Below are positions 32,760 through 45,975 of a stretch of DNA of 64,000 nucleotides, piece after piece. Position numbers and translations under genes: made by a program. Source of the DNA: Sycon ciliatum (Eukaryota > Porifera > Calcarea > Leucosolenida > Sycettidae); contig NC_088653.1 of assembly GCF_964019385.1 (NCBI RefSeq), positions 11,020,269-11,084,268 of the forward strand. The letters are read 5' to 3'. The notes below the pieces were generated by a model that was given only the letters and a program-made list of their open reading frames with translations, ran no database searches and was not told the origin of the DNA. Each line of letters opens with the position of its first letter. Position 1 is the first letter of the stretch.

Positions 32760-34993
32760 TCATAAAACTAAGTCTGACTTGCAGCTTACTGCATCTGTAG
32801 ACCAACTAACCATTCGTACAGTATGGCGATACCAGCGGGCTGGCTGGCCCCACCTCTCTGCCTTCCTCCGGACTACTGACTGGGAAATAACAATCGGCGA
32901 CGACCCAAACATATCATGTGAGCTTCTGACCATGCGAATCACTGACGGAATGCAGCGCTTTATACCATCCAAAGTCTTCAAGACCAGACCGCAGTACCCA
33001 ATATGGTGGACGCCAGAATGCTCTGCAGCAGTTGACAGAAAGCGCAATGCCTGGCGGAAATTCCGCGATGACCCCAGAAATGGAGCGCTCAAGTGTACAT
33101 ACAAGCTAGCATGCCTTGACTCAACAAGATGTCTAGAAAGAGCCAAAGCCAGACATCTCGACCCTGTCAAGTAACGGCTCCGGACGGGCAGCCTGCAGGA
33201 CAGAGAGTGGTGGAGCGTGATGAAACGAATTGGAGGGCATGGCCGGGACAGCTCCATCCAAGTCCTGGTTGATCCCGATGGCATAGAATGCAGCAAACGC
33301 CACGACAAGGCGGGAATCGGGAAGTACTTTGCCCAGAAGTGCAGCCTAGACGATGGCTTTAAGGACAAGTCGGGGCCGTTCCCGCATGTCTGCCGACGCA
33401 CCGCAAATACGCTTGCGACAGTCCACTTCCGCCAAGCCACCGTACGCCGGACACTCCGAGCCCTGAATCCGAGTAAAGCCAAAGGGCCTGATGCAGTACC
33501 CGCTAGAGTGCTGAGAAAATGTGCCGACTCTCTGGCTCTGTCCCTATCCAAGCTCTTTACCCTGTGCTTCTGCAGTGGTCATCAACCTGCCATGTGGAAA
33601 GTTCGTCGTACCGGTACACAAGAAAGGCCCCAGGTCGAACCCCAGAAACTACCGACCGATGTCACTACTGCCCATATTGTCTAAGTGTATGGAGTCCATC
33701 GTGAACCGCAGCCTGTCCAACTTCCTGAAGAAGAATTACATCTTTTCTCACAGGCAGTTTGGCTTTCGCACTGCACTGGGAACCTCTGATCTGCTGGTTG
33801 CTCTTCAGCATGAGTGGAGCCTTGCAGCTGCCGGTGGAGGCCTCGTCAGGGTCCTCGCAGTAGATATTGCCGGGGCCTTCGACAAGGTCTCGCACAACGG
33901 CGTCCTCCACAAGGCTGAGCGGTGCGGCATAAGTGGCCCCCTCCTTGCCTAGCCCCGGAGCTACCTGACAGACAGCTACATCCGTGTCGTCATAGGCGGC
34001 CAGTCTTCACCGACCCATCGAATCCAATCTGGCGTGCCGCAGGGCAGCATCCTCGGCCCCACCCTCTTCCTTCTGTACGTCAACGACCCAGAAAACCACC
34101 TGCCTGATGGGGCGAAGCTTGCTGTACACGCCGACGACACAACTCTCTACAAATGCATCACCACTAGACTCAGATTGCCAGAAAAGAGCAATCCTCCAGC
34201 AGGCAGTAGACTCACTGGCAGCTTGGGGAAGCAGGTGGAGGATCAAGTTCGAGCCCACAAAGTCGCAGGCATTGGCCATCAGCAACCACTGCTCGCCAAC
34301 CCCACTGAACGCGATACAGTTCCAAGGAGCAGTCGTGCCAGCAGTTGAGGAGCTCAAGCTTCTTGGCGTCACCTTCGACAGGCAGCTGGCATTCCGCAGC
34401 CATATCCGACAGCTTGCAGTACGCGGAGCCCAGCGGCTCGGCTTCTTCTGTAAGGCATCAGCTGTGCTAGACCCAAAGCACTGGGCAATCGTGAACCGTG
34501 GCTTTGTCCGCCCTGTGTTAGAGTATGGCATGCTGGTGTGGATGAGCGCAGCCCCACCACCTTGGCACCCCTCACTGCTATCCAGCGCCGTGCCCTGCAC
34601 ATAATTGGAGGTGGATCATGCCTCCTGAGCCTCGACATTCGCCGTACCGTAGCAGGGCTCTGCTTTCTGTACAAGCTGCACTTTGTGGAGGGTCCGGAAA
34701 TGGTGAAAGCCATTCTGCCACCATCAGCAGCCGCACCGCAATGCCGCATGTCTACTCGTGAGACAGCCAGATCTGCAGCACATCATCCATCACAACTCAC
34801 CAGTATCCTTCCTCTTCAGTCACGAAACAACACCCTCCGCTCATTTCCCCACTCCCTCATCGCAATGTGGAATCAGCTCCCACCTACCCTTCTGCAGTCT
34901 CCCCCTTCTCGCAGAGGTATGCACACCTTCAAGAAACAAGTCAACGACTACTTGCGGCGCAGCAAGTGGGAGTGGGCCACAGACAGGCTATGA
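32760..34993 (+). pseudogene. Non-LTR retrotransposon reverse transcriptase, frameshifted
   Basis: 5'-truncated element. In order: a linker with WWTPECSAAVDRKRNAWR (about 33000), the start of the polymerase (LNPSKAKGPDAVPARVL, 33465), NYRPMSLLPILSK (33650), AVDIAGAFDKVSHN (33860), GVPQGSILGP (34030), an ADDTTLY catalytic box (34130), and a C-terminal part with FVRPVLEYGMLVW and FPHSLIAMWNQLP. The product is spread over at least four frames, with a stop near 33950, so it is dead. The motifs fit the CR1/Jockey-like group of LINEs. The apurinic-type endonuclease is missing. Confidence 0.85.
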
Positions 34994-36105
34994 TCTCTCC
35001 ATCGAAGCCAACACACCAGCCTAATTATACTGACCACACTCCAGCTCCCTTCTACCCCTCTTTGATCCCCCTCGCTCAGCCTTGTTATCCGAAAAGCCGG
35101 TGCTTCCCTCTTGGATGCACATGTTTCTTTTCTCCTATGTATCGGCGCACAGGAGTAACGATGATTCCGAGACCTTTGTTCGGAGAAGTTACTTTTGCCC
35201 GGCTCCTACTTTTATCAAATATACCACCGCCCCCGGTGTCCGAGCATACAATAATTCGTTCCATGATTTCTACCCTGCTTTTCATTGAAAAACCTATCTG
35301 CAAGACCTCCGAACCAGTTACCGTGCAAACCATAACTTGGCATAAACCACCCTTTCAGGTGATCTACGGATATCTCCCCTCATAAATTCATAATCCCCTC
35401 AAACGAGGGATCTCATATCCGCTAAAAATCCTGTGGATCTCCTCGGACAGTGGGTTGGACCCAGTCATTCTACTAGCAGTCCGTGCGCCAAGGGGTACTC
35501 AAGGGGTGATTTTATTTGCAACCGCGGGAAACGAAGTCACCAAGACGCCTTCATTTGAGGCTTTTGGAATTGAAGAATTTATTGAATTTAGGTATGGCTC
35601 TCGTCCCTTCTAGAGAATTAACCAAGACCCTGTGGGAGCAGAAGGAGACTTCTTTGGCTTCGTGAATACACTAGCTATGCGGTGGTCTAGTCAGTTTGAG
35701 TGTGTGGTTCGTGTTCAAAGTGTTCTAAGCCGCAGTTCACTCTAAGGTCATCGTGGTCTGGATACGTCTGGACTTGAAAATGAAGGCTGGAAAGGGACTG
35801 CCTGGTGTGTCCGAACGGTATGTTTTGCACTGAAGGCATTTTTTATGAATTGTTGAAAGTGTCTACTTGTTCGAAATGCAAAAGAGATGGGCGTAGGTCC
35901 TTGGCCCACAACACCCCACTAAACAAACTATGACCTGTCGTGAAATTATGTGAAATTGATCAACACAATCATCCACAAATTATCCTATGCCAAAGTACTG
36001 CAATATGGCGGTAAACAAACGCCTGCCCACACACGCAAGTACAGCTGCAGTGGTGGCTTCTACTTCATTCTCCCGAGTCAAGCTCCGCATGAAGACATCC
36101 AAAAA
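34994..36105. other. LINE 3' region and unassigned DNA
   Basis: 34994 to about 35400 probably belongs to the 3' UTR of the element upstream. I see no gene or strong repeat in 35400-36100. Confidence 0.4.
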
Positions 36106-36108
36106 GAA

Positions 36109-36152
36109 GATTGCCTGATGAGTCCAGCGGGGACGAAACGTACGTCGCAATC
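36109..36152 (+). ncRNA. Hammerhead ribozyme (isolated)
   Basis: Stem I GAUUGC/GCAAUC (six perfect pairs); CUGAUGA; stem II GUCC/GGAC; GAA; stem III ACG/CGU with a UA loop; cleavage position after GUC. It shares the GAAACGTACGTC segment with family B but has different stems I and II. A (TTTA)n tract follows at 36180. Confidence 0.92.
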
Positions 36153-36334
36153 GAGCTATGTCGTTGCTGTGTCATCATATATTTATTTATTTATTTCACT
36201 CAACTCGTGGTTCATGACCAATTGGCACGCAAAGTGCGAGAGAGAGGTGATAGCCAACCACGGCAAGAAAAGAAAAGCAAGGAATATAGAAAAAGAGAAG
36301 AAAGAAGGATAGACAAGAATCCATCAATGAGATC

Positions 36335-36524
36335 CTATCGTACTACATTATGCGATCGGAGTGCATTTTTAAAGCTGGAAAGACATTTTGATGTCTTAAC
36401 ATGCTGGGGAAGTTGCAGCCAAAGGCTGTAGGACAAAAACAGAGGAGAGTTGGTAAATGGGGCTGAATTAGCACGGGGAAGTGAGAGACTATTACGAGTG
36501 GACCGGGACAGAGAAAACCAATTG
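36335..36524 (-). pseudogene. C-terminal part of the second LINE, cut off by an insertion
   Basis: Minus frame WFSLSRSTRNSLSLPRANSA followed by a region with LWLQLPQHVKTS and a stop at 36335. This is the expected C-terminal end of a CR1/Jockey-like polymerase, and it continues in frame from the part at 38156 once the transposon at 36525-38155 is removed. Confidence 0.8.
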
Positions 36525-38161
36525 ACCCGCGCTCTGCGAAAACCGACCTTAGGTGCTTCGTAATTTTTTCGAGAAAAAGAACAAAACGTCACGGTCTGTC
36601 GATTTTTGAAGATCACAAGGTTAGAGTCGTGGCGGAACGAAGCAGAAGACAGTCGCTAGCTCAAATAATTGCTGTGGGCTTCTCCCAGAGGTTTCATCCG
36701 AACTCCTTTACGATGAATAGTCATTTTTGGCCTGGTCCAATCGCAGTTCTGATAACAGCAGTGCCAAGGAGAGTTGGATGTGGAATAGCAGGACGCAACG
36801 CTGATCGAGCTGGACGGCCATGCGGAGGAGAATTTCGATCAGGCGTCAGTTTTGCCACCAGCCCAGCTCCTCAATTCTGGCACTAAACAGAGTGCAGACC
36901 AAGAAAAATCGGTTCAAGTACTGTCTACAATCCAGGAGGCGCGCGACAAGTTTGACAAGGGCTGTAGTTGTTCCGCACTGGTGCTGTTTCAAGAGCGTGA
37001 CACTTGAAACCTTGCTTTGCATTTACAGCGCACACAGCGCACGTCCTGACCAAGTCAGAGCGCTGCTTGTGTGTAGGCGAAAAGCTAGACGTGCTCAGGA
37101 GACGTGGTGAGGCTACCCAGCGCGTCCAGCATGCTGGGAGATGTGATAGATGGGGCTCAACAATACTACTCTGAACTACTGAATGAAGACTACAGTCAGT
37201 GGCTGGTGTGGAAGTCATGTACATGCATGTCAGGAAGTCTTTGTGTATGCCACCAGCCCAGGATCAAGCCCTGGGTGCTGAAATCTGTGCAGGCTGCTGT
37301 CAGTGCAAGTGAAATCAGCCCAACACAGGAATTGAATGAACTCTGGAATGCACTGCCTGTGGAAGATGTTGTGGAGCTGAAGCATGTTATACTTTATAGA
37401 GCATTATGCTATAGCTCATGGCCTCCCTTAACCTGCAGATCCACATGGGCACAACAAGCCAGTACCAACCTACATGTATTTGCCCAGTATCACTACGAAG
37501 AAGCTTGTTCACCAGGCGTTCACAAAGCCTGGTGGCAAAGCTGCATACAGTACGTTTGGCAAGATTTGGAAAAGAGACTGCCATGATATCACCGATTATG
37601 AAACAGTGTGTGCGGCAGATGTAGACATAACTAGATGTTCTACTACCAGTACCAGATAAAACTATCAATATCCTTTAACCCGGCATTGATCCGAGCTTCT
37701 TCACTACTTTGCACCTGCCTCTACCCATCACTCTGGCTGGCATATCCTCATAGAGAGCCAAATACCTCTTTCAGCAGATTCGTGAGCAACACCATCCACA
37801 GAAGAGAGAAAGAATGTGTCTATCTCCACAACAGGAAGATCTTATGCCATCATAAACCTTTCCTTTTGAAGAATATGACATACAGATTTATTCTGCAAAG
37901 TTTGGCTGCAATCATGCTGCTTGAATTCTCACAGCATTGGCTCCAAAATGTAGCATAAAATCCAGGATTTTTGTTACTTTTCCTCAAAATATTGTAGGAA
38001 AAGTGCAAAGAAATTGTCATTGTATCTAACTGAATATGTATGCAATCCACCTCAAACTTCACCAGAAGTTGAAGAAAGGGTCATGTGTCAACAATCCAGC
38101 ACAAACTCAATTTCGCCAAAATAGCACCTAAGGTCGGTTTTCGCAGAGCGCTGGTCAATTG
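36519..38161. mobile_element. 1631-bp TIR transposon with CAATTG target duplication
   Basis: Terminal inverted repeats of 33 bp (36525-36557 and 38123-38155; ends ACC...GGT, one mismatch) contain GCGCTCTGCGAAAACCGACC. The 6-bp CAATTG flanks both sides (36519-36524, 38156-38161). Removing the element and one CAATTG restores a continuous LINE reading frame. No recognisable transposase is inside. The best frame is a cysteine-containing stretch near 37200 (SCTCMSGSLCVC) that I cannot assign. The superfamily is not determined; it is probably non-autonomous or decayed. Confidence 0.85.
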
Positions 38162-39400
38162 AATACGGAGAGATGAATGGGAATTTTACCTAGGCGAATT
38201 CTGTGGATCAAAACGCAAAGCTGCTGTTTGCGATTATCTTGCAGTGGCTGAGTATTGCTGATACAATAGAGCTCAAGACTAGGATATAAACGCTGCTTGT
38301 TAAACAAAAGAAGAAATTTATGTTGGATTTCAAGTTTGTTCACAAGATGTTGACTTAGACTACACCAAGACTGACATGCATACTGGAAAATAGGTAATAG
38401 ATACGAGCGATAAAACATAGAAGGGCATGTATTTGGCAAATGAGAACGATGAGGATATAGTATGCCGAGAACACTACAAGTTTTCTTGCAAATATAGTCT
38501 ACATGAGGAGCCCATGTTAGACAGTCGTCAATAATTATACCAAGGTGCTTATGTTCATGGACAATTTCTATGGTCGATGAGCTGCCAGGACATGATAAAG
38601 ACACATTGCAGAACTGATCACTAGCACCGCTACAGAAGAACATCACTTTGGTCTTACTAGTGTTCGGTCTCAGCTTCCAAGTCGACATCCAAGAAATGGT
38701 GGAGTTTATCTTTTTCTGGAGGTCATTGACTAACAATTGCTTGCAACTACTTGAAGCGGAAACTGTGGTGTCATCGGCGAACAGTGAAACATTAGGGACA
38801 GACATCGGTAGATCATTGACGTAGACTAAAAAGAATAGTGGCCCCAGGATTGACCCCTGTGGCACACCAGAATTAATTGCCTGGGGAGACGAGAGGGTGT
38901 TGCCGACGCGTACAGCCTGTAACCTGTCAGTTAGGTAGCTTTCAAAGAAACAAAGCAGGTTGCCACCAATGCCATAGGCACCCAACTTGGCAATCAGGCC
39001 TCTATGCCAAACAGTGTCAAAGGCTTTCACCAGGTCAAAGAAGCACATGCCAGTATGTTCTTTCAAATGTCGGGACTGCATGATGTTTTGGATTAGGTGG
39101 ACTAGGTGCAGAGCTATGGAGTCCCCTCGCCGGAAACCAGGCTGCATGGTATGCAAGTACGGGGACAAGTGTCGATATAGATGATCGTACACAATGCGCT
39201 TAAACAGCTTTGAAATACAGCACAGTAGGGAGATGGGTCTGTAGTTCGTTGCATCCGACCGGCAGCCTTTGCGCTTATAAATTGGGACCACTAATGCGTA
39301 TTTCCATGCGGAGGGAAAGATTCCAGACGACAGAGAGATGTTAAAGAGCAGCGATAACGGATATGCTAGGCTGTCTTTAGAGGTGTTTCAGGATTTCGTT
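38156..39400 (-). pseudogene. Second LINE: reverse transcriptase
   Basis: Minus frame with the polymerase motifs NYRPISLLCCISKLF, FFDLVKAFDTVWH, GVPQGSILGPLFF, FADDTTVSA (catalytic aspartates present) and a thumb region HKHLGIIIDDCLTW. The frame breaks near 39380, where KSPGYDGIPNEIL precedes in another phase. The C-terminus lies beyond the inserted transposon. CR1/Jockey-like group. Confidence 0.88.
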
Positions 39401-39427
39401 TGGTATACCATCGTAACCAGGAGACTT

Positions 39428-41032
39428 CTAATTGGGGAGACTGCGTATGTATCTGGTTACAGTACGGGATGAAATCGTCAGCGATGTAAACGTCGACACT
39501 ACAGGTATTTGGTGGATAGGAGGAACTAACCATTCAGGTCTATCCTTAACGCAGAAGCTGGTAAACTGCTCATTCAGAGCATCAGCAATATCAAGAGGCG
39601 CAGTGGCGGAACTTTGGTCAGACCGTGTGATTGCTGTTGGACTAGAGCCCAGTGACGATGCTGATTTACGAAGAGTTCTTATAAATGAGTGAAGTGATGG
39701 ACGCTGGCTGTCGGTGAGAGAAGTAGTAATGGACTGGATGTATTCTTTATGGGCTACACGTGATAACGTTTTTGCTATATTCCGCTGACGTTTGTACTGC
39801 GTATCATTAGCCGGGGTAGGGTATTTTTTATAGATGCTGTAGAGGTCATGCTTTCTCTTAATGCCTGCCCTGAGCACTGGTGTCATCAATGGTGGATCCT
39901 GGCGTGAAGGGCTGCTTCGGTCTCTGGTGGTTGACTGGTGATCGCGGTGAGAAGAGCAGACTGAGAGAGACGATTCGAGGACAGACGAGAAGTTAGAAAC
40001 GGCTGTATCAATATCAAGGCCGCATAAAAGGTCACTCCAGTGAGTTGCGGCAATTTCAGCATTGACGCCTTCCCATTGCGATTGAGTGAGCAAGTGATGG
40101 CTGAAGGGAGGCGGTGCAGTGTCAGATGTGGACTCTCGAGACTGTGCTATGTCTTTAGCTATGGAGAGCCTGCCGAGGACGATTAAGTGATCGGAGGCAC
40201 CCAGGGGGGTCAGGGATTCAATGGATGTGAACCTCTCGGGAATGTTTGTGGCGACCAGGTCCAGGCAGCCACGGGGCCCATTGACATTGGATGTAAGATG
40301 TGTGGGGAACGTAACAAGTTGAGACAGTGCTATGGAGCGAAAAAGGTTACACAAGGCAGAGCCTGCAGCAGATGTTAAGTCGGAGGCACACCAGCTCTGG
40401 CAATGGGCATTAAAATCACCAGTTACAATGGCAGATGATGGAGCAGGTAGCTTAATGAGAGCAGTCCGCGGAGTGTCTACAAAATATTGTAGGTCAGCAG
40501 CGTGCTGGTTAAGGGGTCTATACAAGCAGGCAAACGACAGTGGTTGGGATGAACCTATGGGAGCAGCTTCAACAGCAATTGCTTCAAAGTTCTGTTGGCG
40601 AAATGAGTGAATCTTTCTCATTTTGCTGAAGGCGGTAGTGAGCACCAGGATGGCAACACCCCCATAGCCTCTGAAGGGGTCAGGGTTAGAGGGAGTTTGC
40701 GGTCGGTCACGGCGGAATACTGCATAGTTCGGCATGTTAAGGTATGGTTGATGGTGAGCCAAGTTTTGGTGATGCAGATAATGTCAGGCTTCTTGGCATT
40801 CACAAAGGATGGAGAGTTCACCGAGTTTGTTGTTTATTGAGCGTGCATTTATCACCGCAACAGACACGCGGGAAGAAGATTGAGTAGAATGGTTAGAGGA
40901 GCTGGAGATAGGATAGAAGTGCTGTGCAAAAACATTTAGTGTAGAGTCCAGGCTCGAGGAAACGGCTGAAGTAGTTGGAGGGTGTGGGTTGAAGGGGAGA
41001 GCGTTGGGATTTAGGATGCATGTACTGCTCAT
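39428..41032 (-). pseudogene. Second LINE: AP-type endonuclease region
   Basis: Main frame 39428-40740 with GYGGVAILV, IVTGDFNAHCQSWC (catalytic GDFN), and LGASDHLIVLG (SDH motif). The N-terminal part lies in two other phases: VAVINARSINNKLGELS (about 40840) and KKPDIICITKTWLT (about 40790). At least two frameshifts are therefore present, near 40800 and 40745. A proline/serine-rich segment begins the element at about 41032. Confidence 0.85.
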
Positions 41033-41099
41033 TTACCTACACTGTGTTAGTCTTTCCAAAATTAATAATAATTGAGCCATTCCCTGTACTGTATTGTCC

Positions 41100-41400
41100 T
41101 TGATGAAAAGGGAGCAAAATAGCCCTTGGCGGATTATGAACGGTAAAATGCTGAATTATGCTTTCGTTATGTCCAAATTTTGCCAGTGATTATGCTACAG
41201 TATGCTGGAATTATGCCAATGATGGTGCTATACTATGCTGCGGTCCAGTTTAATGGTATGGTGAACTCAGTACAAACAGCCCTTGCCGGATTATGCTCGG
41301 TAAATTGCTGAATTATGCTTTCCATTATGCCAGTGATTATGCTACGTTAACAATAATTTTTATGCTGGAATTATGCCAATGATGGTGGCACACTGTACCC
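41100..41400. repeat. Duplicated segment rich in TTATGC words
   Basis: Two copies of about 110-125 bp (from about 41120 and 41280) share CGGTAAA, TGCTGAATTATGCTTTC, GCCAGTGATTATGCTAC and TGGAATTATGCCAATGATGG. Confidence 0.6.
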
Positions 41401-41419
41401 TTGTACTCTTGTTGCACTT

Positions 41420-41505
41420 AGCAACGTTACACGAATGAAAGCGATGGTGCAACGTTACACGAATGAAAGCGATGGTGCAACGTTACAGGAATGAAAGCGA
41501 TGGCA
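41420..41505. repeat. 28-bp tandem repeat, 3 copies
   Basis: The unit contains GCAACGTTACACGAATG and AAAGCGATGG. Confidence 0.8.
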
Positions 41506-41576
41506 GGGCTGTAAGGCTCTGGCTGATTTTCTGACAGCAGCCTGTAGGTATATAAGTATAAAACCGCCGCCACACG

Positions 41577-41838
41577 ACTGGAACCTCAAGATGCGGACAT
41601 TACAGACTGGAACCTCAAGATGCGGACATTACAGACTGGAACCTCAAGATGCGGACATTACAGACTGGAACCTCCAGATGCGGATATCACAGACTGGAAC
41701 CTCAAGATGCGGACATTACAGACTGGAACCTCAAGATGCGGACATTACGGACTGGAACCTCAAGATGCGGACATTACAAACTGGAACCTCAAGATGTGGA
41801 CATTACAGACTGGAACCTTAAGATGCGGACATTACAGC
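41577..41838. repeat. 29-bp tandem repeat, about 9 copies
   Basis: The unit contains GACTGGAACCTCAAGATG and CGGACATTACA. The open frames across it follow from the repeat. Confidence 0.88.
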
Positions 41839-42189
41839 CAGAACACAATGATGCCTGCTCTACGGTCCTCACGTGCTCTCCACGATAACGCTCTTCTCAT
41901 TCTCATGATTTCGATAGACAGTGGGAAGAGGTGCAGCAAGGTTTGACAATGCTTTGACAACGCACGTGGGTTAAATACCCGTACATCGTAATGCCTCCCA
42001 CAATCCACCGACACCGATATCTAGGCAAGCGTGGTCATCAGTTGTTGGCGACCGACGCGGAAACCGCTCCCTGCCCAGTGGATGGAGGGACGGCTGAACG
42101 GACATAATATGTGCAGGGAACAACATGAAATCGTTGGAGTGCCATTTGTTTGGAAGAATGCAAGAATCTCTCATCATTGCACCAGCGAG

Positions 42190-42345
42190 TGTCAGTGTCA
42201 GTGCAAGTGTGATAACTGTTCAATGATGATGTCAGTGCAAGTGTGATAACTGTTCAATGATGATGTCACTGCAGTGCAAGTGTGATAACTGTTCAATGAT
42301 GACGGCAGTGCATGTGGCAAGTGTGATAACTGTTCAATGATGATG
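42190..42345. repeat. Irregular ~37-bp repeat, about 4 copies
   Basis: The unit contains GCAAGTGTGATAACTGTTCA followed by ATGATGA, with variable spacing. Confidence 0.7.
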
Positions 42346-42877
42346 GATCCTTGCTGTTGTGTACCCTGCTGTACTGGAACTGGTCGTAGTCACACACATC
42401 GTGTCATTCAGTCATACATAGAGACGATCTGTTGGCTACTCTCTTGGTCTCCACCCTACGGGAACAGCCAACCTATCTGGACCCATCCCATAAGCTCTCT
42501 CCCGGCGCTCTCTCGTGCTAACCTTTGAAATATGTCAAACATCATTGGTAGGGCTTGGTGTGATGTAAAAGAAAGCCACTTCCTTTCCTACATTGTCGGA
42601 ATCGGTCTATGCACCAGCATAACATGTACTTCAGGCGTGGCCAAAGAAATCACACCCGCAAGTCAAAACTAGCGCCACGTTTGCACTCCAATGACTTCAT
42701 GCACGTTCCTAAAACTGATTTCGAGGCCGAGGGCCGCATCAGCCGCATGAGACTTGGCATTGCTTTCGTCACGTGGGTTGGCCAATTGGATTTCTTTGGC
42801 CACGACTGTTCAGTCATCATGTACTAGTGTTTAATATGGAATGACGGCAAGTAGTTATTTCTGTGCCAAACTGTACT

Positions 42878-43268
42878 CTGTAGTGTGTAAAATGCATGGT
42901 GCAGTGGAACACCTAAGTACACATGTACTGTACTGTGTAGTGTGTAAAATGCATGGTGCAGTGCAACACCTAAGTACACATGTACTGTACTGTGTAGTGT
43001 GTAAAATGCATGGTGCAGTGCAACACCTAAGTACACATGTACTGTACTGTGTAGTGTGTAAAATGCATGGTGCAGTGCAACACCTAAGTACACATGTACT
43101 GTACTGTGTAGTGTGTAAAATGCATGGTGCAGTGCAACACCTAAGTACACATGTACTGTACTGTGTAGTGTGTAAAATGCATGGTGCAGTGCAACACCTA
43201 AGTACACATGTACTGTACTGTGTAGTGTGTAAAATGCATGGTGCAGTGCAACACCTAAGTACACATGT
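42878..43268. repeat. 57-bp minisatellite, about 7 copies
   Basis: The unit contains GTAGTGTGTAAAATGCATGG and CACCTAAGTACACATGTAC. Because 57 is 19 codons, frames stay open on both strands (149 and 152 codons). I treat both as by-products of the repeat. Confidence 0.9.
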
Positions 43269-44942
43269 AATACAATCATCATATAGTTAGTATGGCCCTA
43301 AGGATAAGTCCTTGTTCCCAGAGATTAGTTACCAGGACAACAGGCACTTCGTACATAACTACTCTCTCACACATGCAGTCATCTTTAATCAATTATGCTC
43401 TATTTCTGATTCCTGTTATCATGAAGTATATAGTCAGCCATCTCTCTGTCCCCACGTCGTTTCTCCACTGACCAATTTTGTCATTATCAAATGTCAGCCT
43501 TCAGCATATCCCTGCTCTATTTGAGAGCGATGGAAAAACGGATTTACATAAGAATTAGCTGAACTATAGTCACCATCAGTGCACACACAGGTGAAAACAG
43601 CTCAGTAACATGCTTCACCGCACTTATACATTGCATCCAGCACAACACATTGAGCAGCAGACAGCACACAGGCACACTGTGAAGGCCGGGTCTCCGTATG
43701 GATAACAAAAACAAGACTTCCGAATAATGATGATGAAAATAGCGAAAGTGCAGTGCAAAGTACACTAACAAGTTGTATACCGTAATGACGTAATGACGTA
43801 ATGACGTAATGACGTAATGATCCGGCAAGGCAATTGCAGCAGTGGTACATGGTGTAAACCTTGGTAAAGTGTAAACGCATCATGTTGTGCAATGATAAGG
43901 AAAACAAGTGCAAGATCAGTGCAGACACACACACACACACACATTCTGTGCTGTAATTAAAAAAGAAGGCATGCAAAGTAAGGTGCAGTTGCGACAAAGT
44001 GTGTTCCTTACTGATACAGAAAAACAAAGTCAGAAAATAGAAGAGCATGAAAATACGTTGCCGACTCCAACCATGTAGAATACTAGAGGCGAAAAGCAAC
44101 AAAAAAGCAACGAAAACAGCTGGCAATAAAAAAGCAACGAAAACAGCTGGCAGTGAAAAAGCAACGAAAACAGCAATGAAAACAGTGATGAGCGGCACAA
44201 AGACCACAGTGTGATCTCACATCATGGATAAAAGTAATGAAGTGAATGATCAGTCCACACACCCAGCCACACACGTATTCTGTGCTGAAGTGATAAGAAA
44301 AATGATACAAGCGAAACAGCAGTGTACACAAACACATCATGTTGTGTAACTGTCACAGAAAACAAATGAAAACATCACTGCACACACACCCACGCAATCA
44401 TATTGCAGGTCGGTAGTGATGTAGGCTAGCAAGGGAATAACAATGACAAAAAGCTCACTGCGGTCTGGAATGATGGGTAAAAAGAGGGAAACTGTGGGTC
44501 ACACAAACAAATTCTGAGCTGTATTGATGAGAAAAATAACAAGCGAAACTGCAGTGGAGTAGTTCACAAACATAATAATTGTGTCATGTAAAATAAAAGT
44601 AAAAAACAAGTGAAATCGCAATGCACACACGCACACATACATTTCCATGAGGCAATGATGAAGACTAGCAAGTGAAGCTGCAGTGAAATGCACAAAGCAT
44701 GTTGTGATCAGAAATGATGGATAAAAACAAGTCGAACTGTTTAACATGCAAACAATCATGACAGTGTGTTCTGTTCCGTTGTAGTACGAAAAGCAAGCCG
44801 AACGGGAACTTCAGGGCAAATACACACATGGACATCATTGATGACGAAGAATAGCAAGTGAAATGGCATAACACACAAGCACTTTGTGCTACAAAAATAG
44901 CTAGGCAAATTTTGCAGGCGGCAAGAAGTGTACATGCACAAA

Positions 44943-45030
<88 letters not shown>

Positions 45031-45408
45031 AACACACAAACAAACACTCATACACATACATACATTCATAAAACAACTTAAAAAAGACGAGTGAAGGCCA
45101 TAGTGAACACAAACACAAATCCATAGTGCTCTTCAATACTGAGGCAAACAAGTGAAGGATTTGTATGCATACATGCATGGCATATGCAAGGGAAGTAGTA
45201 AACAACAAATTGCCACAATGGCCAATTTCTAGCCAGCATCACTACGAATTGATAATGGAAGACATCAGACACTGTTCCGACTCTGGCGTCAGTGACCATG
45301 ACAACGATGACCTGGTTGGAGAGTGTAGTCACCTTTAACCTGTATGTGATAAACAAACACATACATGATGTACACATCATTTATACACACGTGTACACAA
45401 ATACATGT

Positions 45409-45439
<31 letters not shown>

Positions 45440-45944
45440 CGTGCACACACATACACACACCATGTACCATGAATACGCCCGTCGCAAAAGAAGCACAAAA
45501 ATATGCGAATGCACTGGACGTGCACCCACAGATTTTCTCTAAAAGCAAGGATAGCGAACAAAATGTGAATGAGACAGATCAAGACTTGCGCCAGATAACT
45601 CTCTAATCCACACACCTGGCGAAGCCAGGTGAATCGACCACCAATGCACACCTGGTCTACACCACATGGAGGACATCTGCATAAAACGGCAAAGACAGTT
45701 ACCTATGCACATCCTACACTTGCTGGGGTAACCAGTGTAGACAGCATGCTGCTTTGATAGAAGCAGACACTTAGATTCACTGGTACCTTGAAGTGAAAAT
45801 GGAGTTACTTTACCAACCAGCCTCGGCTACTGAGTACTACCAACCCAGAGCCAACAGACATACCAACAACCTCAGTCATGAAAGATATTATAGTAAGGAC
45901 ACACTGGATTGTGGAGCCGAAACTAGTCCAACTTCCAAATGCTT

Positions 45945-45975
<31 letters not shown>

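Noticed and set aside
37104..37586. 160-codon frame inside the TIR transposon
   Set aside because: No transposase motif is recognisable and neighbouring frames are broken, so I did not call a gene.
44665..45094. Cys/Val- and His/Thr-rich frames
   Set aside because: They are produced by (CA)n tracts.
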